This document shows positions 61,600-64,000 of a stretch of DNA of 64,000 bases, piece by piece. The notes under the pieces were generated by a model. It worked only from the letters and a program-made list of their open reading frames with translations. It did no database searches and was not told the DNA's origin. The position numbers were made by a program, and so were the translations under genes. The stretch comes from Flavobacteriales bacterium UBA5081 (GTDB lineage: Bacteria > Bacteroidota > Bacteroidia > Flavobacteriales_E > Vicingaceae), in the NCBI GenBank assembly GCA_002415785.1, contig DIAJ01000033.1:3090-67089 (forward strand). Direction: 5' to 3'. Position 1 is the stretch's first letter. Each line of letters begins with the position of its first letter.

Positions 61600-62577
61600 A
61601 TGAAAAAAACATTAATCTTAATTTTTTTAATCAAATTCTGTGTGTGTGCCTACACACAGAATTTGATTCCTAATTATAGTTTTGAAGATACGGCAAGACG
61701 AGTCAATACACCCCTTCACCCTGCCAAAGACTGGGTAGCCGCTACTAATGAGGGCTGGAATTACTATACACCTATACATAATGCACAATACCCTGACTGG
61801 GGAGTACCAAATAATGTATTAGGTTATCAACAAGCTAATACAGGTAATGCCTATGTAGGAATTAATATATATGATCTATGGTCCAATTCTCGAAGTACAT
61901 TGAGAGAATATATGCAAGTTCAATTAATACGACCTTTGGTTTTTGATAGCACCTATTGTTTCCAATTGTATATTAGTTTGGCAGATTCCATTCACTTTGC
62001 ATCTAAAAATATGCTGGGAGTATATTTTTCACAAAATGCAGTTTCCGGTAATCATAGACACCATTTACCTTATACTCCCCAGTTAATAGTTTCACCAAAC
62101 ACTTATATTATAGATCGAGTGAATTGGGTGAAGATAGATATGCAATACAAAGCTACAGGTGGAGAAGAATACATTACCATTGGTAATTTTAACGACACCA
62201 ATTACATTGATACCGCTTTTGTGCCGGGTGGTGGTAATGAGACTTGGATGCAGTCATGTTATTATTATTTAGATGATATATGGCTCAGCCATTGTGATAG
62301 CCTGCCGGATAGTTTAAGTGGTATTCAAGAATACCACTTAAAACAGGCTTTATCGGTTTATCCCAATCCTTTTGTCAAGGATATTGTAGTGGAAAGCAAA
62401 CAACATCAAAAGCTGGATTTTATGCTGTATAACAGCTTGGGGCAAAACGTCAAACTGCAAGTACAAAAGCAAGGTAAAAAGTATAAACTTTCTACGCCAC
62501 AATTACCCAAAGGGCTGTATTGGCTAAGGGTTAGTGATGGGAAAAGAGAAGAGGTTTTTAAGTTAATTAAAGAGTAA
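61600..62577 (+). CDS. Tandem paralog 3: secreted jellyroll protein with T9SS sorting domain
   Basis: A 325-residue paralog, third of the array. Signal peptide with one change (Tyr16 to Cys), NLIPNYSFED, jellyroll domain and T9SS tail (YPNPFVKDI ... KGLYWLRVSDGKREEVFKLI). The variable patch (about 30-62) reads VNTPLHPAKDWVAATNEGWN, different from both other copies. The middle of the gene is nearly identical to paralog 2, whereas the last 15 residues match paralog 1 more closely, again a mosaic. It is followed by a truncated spacer and an imperfect hairpin at 62627-62647. Confidence 0.85.
   Translation: MKKTLILIFLIKFCVCAYTQNLIPNYSFEDTARRVNTPLHPAKDWVAATNEGWNYYTPIHNAQYPDWGVPNNVLGYQQANTGNAYVGINIYDLWSNSRSTLREYMQVQLIRPLVFDSTYCFQLYISLADSIHFASKNMLGVYFSQNAVSGNHRHHLPYTPQLIVSPNTYIIDRVNWVKIDMQYKATGGEEYITIGNFNDTNYIDTAFVPGGGNETWMQSCYYYLDDIWLSHCDSLPDSLSGIQEYHLKQALSVYPNPFVKDIVVESKQHQKLDFMLYNSLGQNVKLQVQKQGKKYKLSTPQLPKGLYWLRVSDGKREEVFKLIKE
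61629..61668. repeat. Inverted repeat in signal-peptide codons, copy 3
   Basis: Same element as copies 1 and 2 except for A to G at the innermost left-arm base. In RNA this keeps a G-U pair, so the 18-bp stem survives although the codon changes Tyr to Cys. Confidence 0.88.
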
Positions 62578-62626
62578 TCAAAGCGAAGCTTTGAAAATTG
62601 GGCGGTACTTTAAGTATAGCAGACCT

Positions 62627-62647
62627 TCAAGGTTTTGAAAATCTTGA
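62627..62647 (+). repeat. Small hairpin after the paralog array
   Basis: TCAAGGTT (62627-62634) pairs with AATCTTGA (62640-62647), one G-U pair, 5-base loop. It lies between the truncated spacer and the right-hand 26-bp repeat. It lacks a T tract on the plus strand. Confidence 0.4.
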
Positions 62648-62676
62648 TAGCCTTAAATGAATTAAGAAACTCCTAA

Positions 62677-62702
62677 AAAAACGATTAGCTTTGCAAAAAA
62701 TT
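62677..62702. repeat. 26-bp direct repeat, right copy, with trmD -7 box
   Basis: Perfect copy of 54419-54444. It contains TAGCTTTG (62686-62693), a TAnnTTTG box ending 13 bases before the trmD ATG. On this side the repeat is therefore likely to be a working promoter. Confidence 0.8.
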
Positions 62703-62706
62703 TTGC

Positions 62707-63393
62707 ATGCGAATTGATATCATCACCATATTGCCGGAATTGTTGGAAGGGCCTTTTTCCGCATCGATTTTAAAACGTGCTCAAGAAAAGGGTTTGGCAG
62801 AAATTCACTTGCACAATTTACGCGATTACAGCCAACACAAACAAAAATCGGTGGACGATTATGCTTTTGGCGGAGGAGCGGGAATGGTGATGAGCATTGA
62901 GCCAATCGACAACTGCATTAGTTTTTTAAAATCTCAAAGAAACTACGACGAAGTAATCTATTTAACGCCCGATGGAGAAACCCTCAATCAAGGTATCAGC
63001 AATCAACTTTCACTAAAAGAAAATTTAATTTTACTCTGCGGGCATTATAAAGGAGTTGATGAGCGCGTACGCCAACATTTAATCACCAAGGAAATTTCCA
63101 TTGGCGATTATGTACTTTCAGGGGGAGAACTAGCAGCGGCGGTTTTAACCGATAGCATTATCCGATTGATTCCAGGCGTACTTAACGATGAAACTTCTGC
63201 CCTGTCTGATTCTTTTCAAGATCATTTATTGGCACCTCCGGTTTATACCAGACCGGCAGAGTATAAAAGTTGGGACGTACCCGAAATTTTACGCTCCGGC
63301 AACCTTAAAGCCATTGAAACATGGAGACATGAGCAAAGTTTAGAGCGCACAAAAAAACGCCGTCCTGATTTATATGAAAAATATTCTAAATAA
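62707..63393 (+). CDS. trmD: tRNA (guanine37-N1)-methyltransferase TrmD
   Basis: TrmD methylates G37 next to the anticodon and prevents frameshifting. The 228-residue protein has the SPOUT-family trefoil knot motifs VDDYAFGGGAGMVM, LLCGHYKGVDERV and EISIGDYVLSGGELAAAVL; the catalytic Asp lies in the LNDETSALSDSFQ segment, followed by LLAPPVYTRPAEY. Full length and intact. It is followed 70 bases later by rplS, a common pair in bacteria, here with an extra promoter in between. Confidence 0.97.
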   Translation: MRIDIITILPELLEGPFSASILKRAQEKGLAEIHLHNLRDYSQHKQKSVDDYAFGGGAGMVMSIEPIDNCISFLKSQRNYDEVIYLTPDGETLNQGISNQLSLKENLILLCGHYKGVDERVRQHLITKEISIGDYVLSGGELAAAVLTDSIIRLIPGVLNDETSALSDSFQDHLLAPPVYTRPAEYKSWDVPEILRSGNLKAIETWRHEQSLERTKKRRPDLYEKYSK

Positions 63394-63396
63394 GGA

Positions 63397-63427
63397 TTTG
63401 TCAGTTTAATTTAAAACACTACTTTTG
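63397..63427 (+). promoter_or_regulatory. Promoter of rplS
   Basis: TTTG at 63397-63400, 19-base spacer and TACTTTTG at 63420-63427. Both boxes fit the Bacteroidota consensus, and the spacer equals that of the tRNA-Leu promoter. Transcription should start near 63433, about 30 bases before the rplS ATG. Confidence 0.7.
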
Positions 63428-63463
63428 CTCTCCAATTTTGCAGAGCATATATTTATTAAGAAG

Positions 63464-63829
63464 ATGGACGCATTAAAATTTGTAGAGCAGGACTTAGTTG
63501 AAATAAACGAACTTCCTAAATTCAAAGCAGGAGACACTGTTTCAGTATCATACAAAATCCGTGAAGGAAATAAAGAACGTATTCAGGTTTTCCAAGGTAC
63601 GGTTATCCAACGTAGAGGTACCGGAATTCACGAAACATTTACTGTACGTAAAGTTTCAGGTGGAATGGGTGTTGAGCGTGTTTTCCCGATGAACTCTCCA
63701 TTTATAGAGAGCATCAAAGTAAACAAAACAGGTTCTGTTCGTAGAGCGAGAATTTTCTATTTGAGAAAAAGAACCGGTAAAGCTGCTCGTATTAAAGAAA
63801 AGATTTTTGTAAAAACAGATAAAAAGTAA
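63464..63829 (+). CDS. rplS: 50S ribosomal protein L19
   Basis: L19 sits at the interface of the two ribosomal subunits. The 121-residue protein starts at the ATG at 63464 (MDALKFVEQDLVEINELPKF); an upstream in-frame codon at 63425 lies inside the promoter and is rejected. Typical L19 segments are FKAGDTVSVSYKIREGNKER, VFQGTVIQRRG, FTVRKVSGGMGVERVFP and SPFIESIKV, then VRRARIFYLRKRTGKAARIK. A terminator follows at 63849-63879. Confidence 0.97.
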   Translation: MDALKFVEQDLVEINELPKFKAGDTVSVSYKIREGNKERIQVFQGTVIQRRGTGIHETFTVRKVSGGMGVERVFPMNSPFIESIKVNKTGSVRRARIFYLRKRTGKAARIKEKIFVKTDKK

Positions 63830-63848
63830 TTTCATTTTTACTGTTCTG

Positions 63849-63879
63849 AAAAAGCCTTGCACTTGTGTGAGGCTTTTTT
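63849..63879 (+). terminator. Terminator after rplS
   Basis: AAAAAGCCT (63849-63857) pairs with AGGCTTTTT around an inner CAC-TT-GTG stem, ending in a T run. The remaining 120 bases to the window end hold no gene I can support. Confidence 0.85.
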
Positions 63880-64000
63880 GTTTTCAGAATGACCAGAATA
63901 GTCAATAATTCAACATTAATCTAAATTAGAAAGACGGCCACTTTCATAATTTAAGGATGGAACGAACTAAATGGGGCTAATGATTGAAGAAGCTCCAAAG

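Noticed and set aside
59163..62577. The 1.18-kb tandem repeats as insertion sequences or a CRISPR-like array
   Set aside because: They encode secreted proteins with signal peptides, have no transposase or terminal inverted repeats, and no short regular spacers; no CRISPR array or cas gene is in the window.
63880..64000. Start of a further gene at the right edge (ATG at 63980)
   Set aside because: Only seven codons are visible, with no promoter or recognisable sequence.

Overview
The window comes from a low-GC member of the Bacteroidota, most likely a Flavobacteriales-type bacterium. Four signs point there. Several proteins end in type IX secretion (T9SS) sorting domains with the YPNP motif. 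There are TonB-dependent receptors with carboxypeptidase-regulatory N-termini, and PorV/PorQ-type and BlaR1-TonB proteins. Many genes are preceded by TAnnTTTG, the -7 box of the Bacteroidota housekeeping sigma factor. I cannot name a genus.

Layout. 1-6.1 kb (minus): yidC (cut by the window edge), pyrG, a TonB-dependent receptor and holA. 6.1-12.7 kb (plus): a stand-alone HsdR-N-like nuclease-fold protein, two translationally coupled secreted subtilases and a metallophosphatase. 12.7-13.2 kb: tRNA-Leu(GAG) and a structured gene-free stretch. 13.2-22.3 kb: a conserved protein of unknown function, a YciI-like lipoprotein, an envelope/electron-transfer operon (amidase, MlaD-like protein, two Fe-S proteins) divergent from lptD, and an SRPBCC protein. 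22.4-34.4 kb: a TPR histidine-kinase-like protein without an ATPase domain plus its receiver partner, an FG-GAP T9SS protein, rsmE and RNA/protein methyltransferases, an SDR protein, a DEAD-box helicase and an unknown exported protein. 34.4-37.7 kb: PaaI-like thioesterase and 3-hydroxyacyl-CoA dehydrogenase, then a blaI-blaR1(TonB) pair with two tandem palindromes in front. 37.7-50.1 kb: a seven-gene minus-strand surface cluster (T9SS EEP nuclease, FlgD-Ig protein, T9SS OB-fold protein, lipoprotein, TonB receptor, PorV/PorQ-like protein, NHL lipoprotein). Its OB-fold and nuclease proteins look like a split ExeM/NucH-type extracellular nuclease. 50.3-54.4 kb: FAD oxidoreductase, phosphohexomutase and mltG. 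54.4-62.7 kb: an accessory island. 62.7-63.9 kb: trmD and rplS.

The most unusual part is the island at 54.4-62.7 kb. A perfect 26-bp direct repeat lies at both ends, next to mltG on the left and at the trmD promoter on the right, so mltG and trmD may once have been adjacent divergent genes. The island holds a small XRE regulator with a palindromic operator, a 1293-residue beta-helix T9SS protein, and three tandem paralogous T9SS proteins of about 325 residues. Each paralog is preceded by the last 24 codons of a T9SS C-terminal domain. The first copy is the true end of the big gene; the other two are orphan but in-frame copies. Each paralog also carries an 18-bp perfect or near-perfect inverted repeat inside its signal-peptide codons. 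A 125-bp multi-hairpin spacer separates the paralogs. This looks like a cassette array of secreted surface proteins that grows by recombination at T9SS gene ends.

Elsewhere the genes are mostly conserved core or envelope functions. Functional statements rest on motif recognition by eye; no database search was run.
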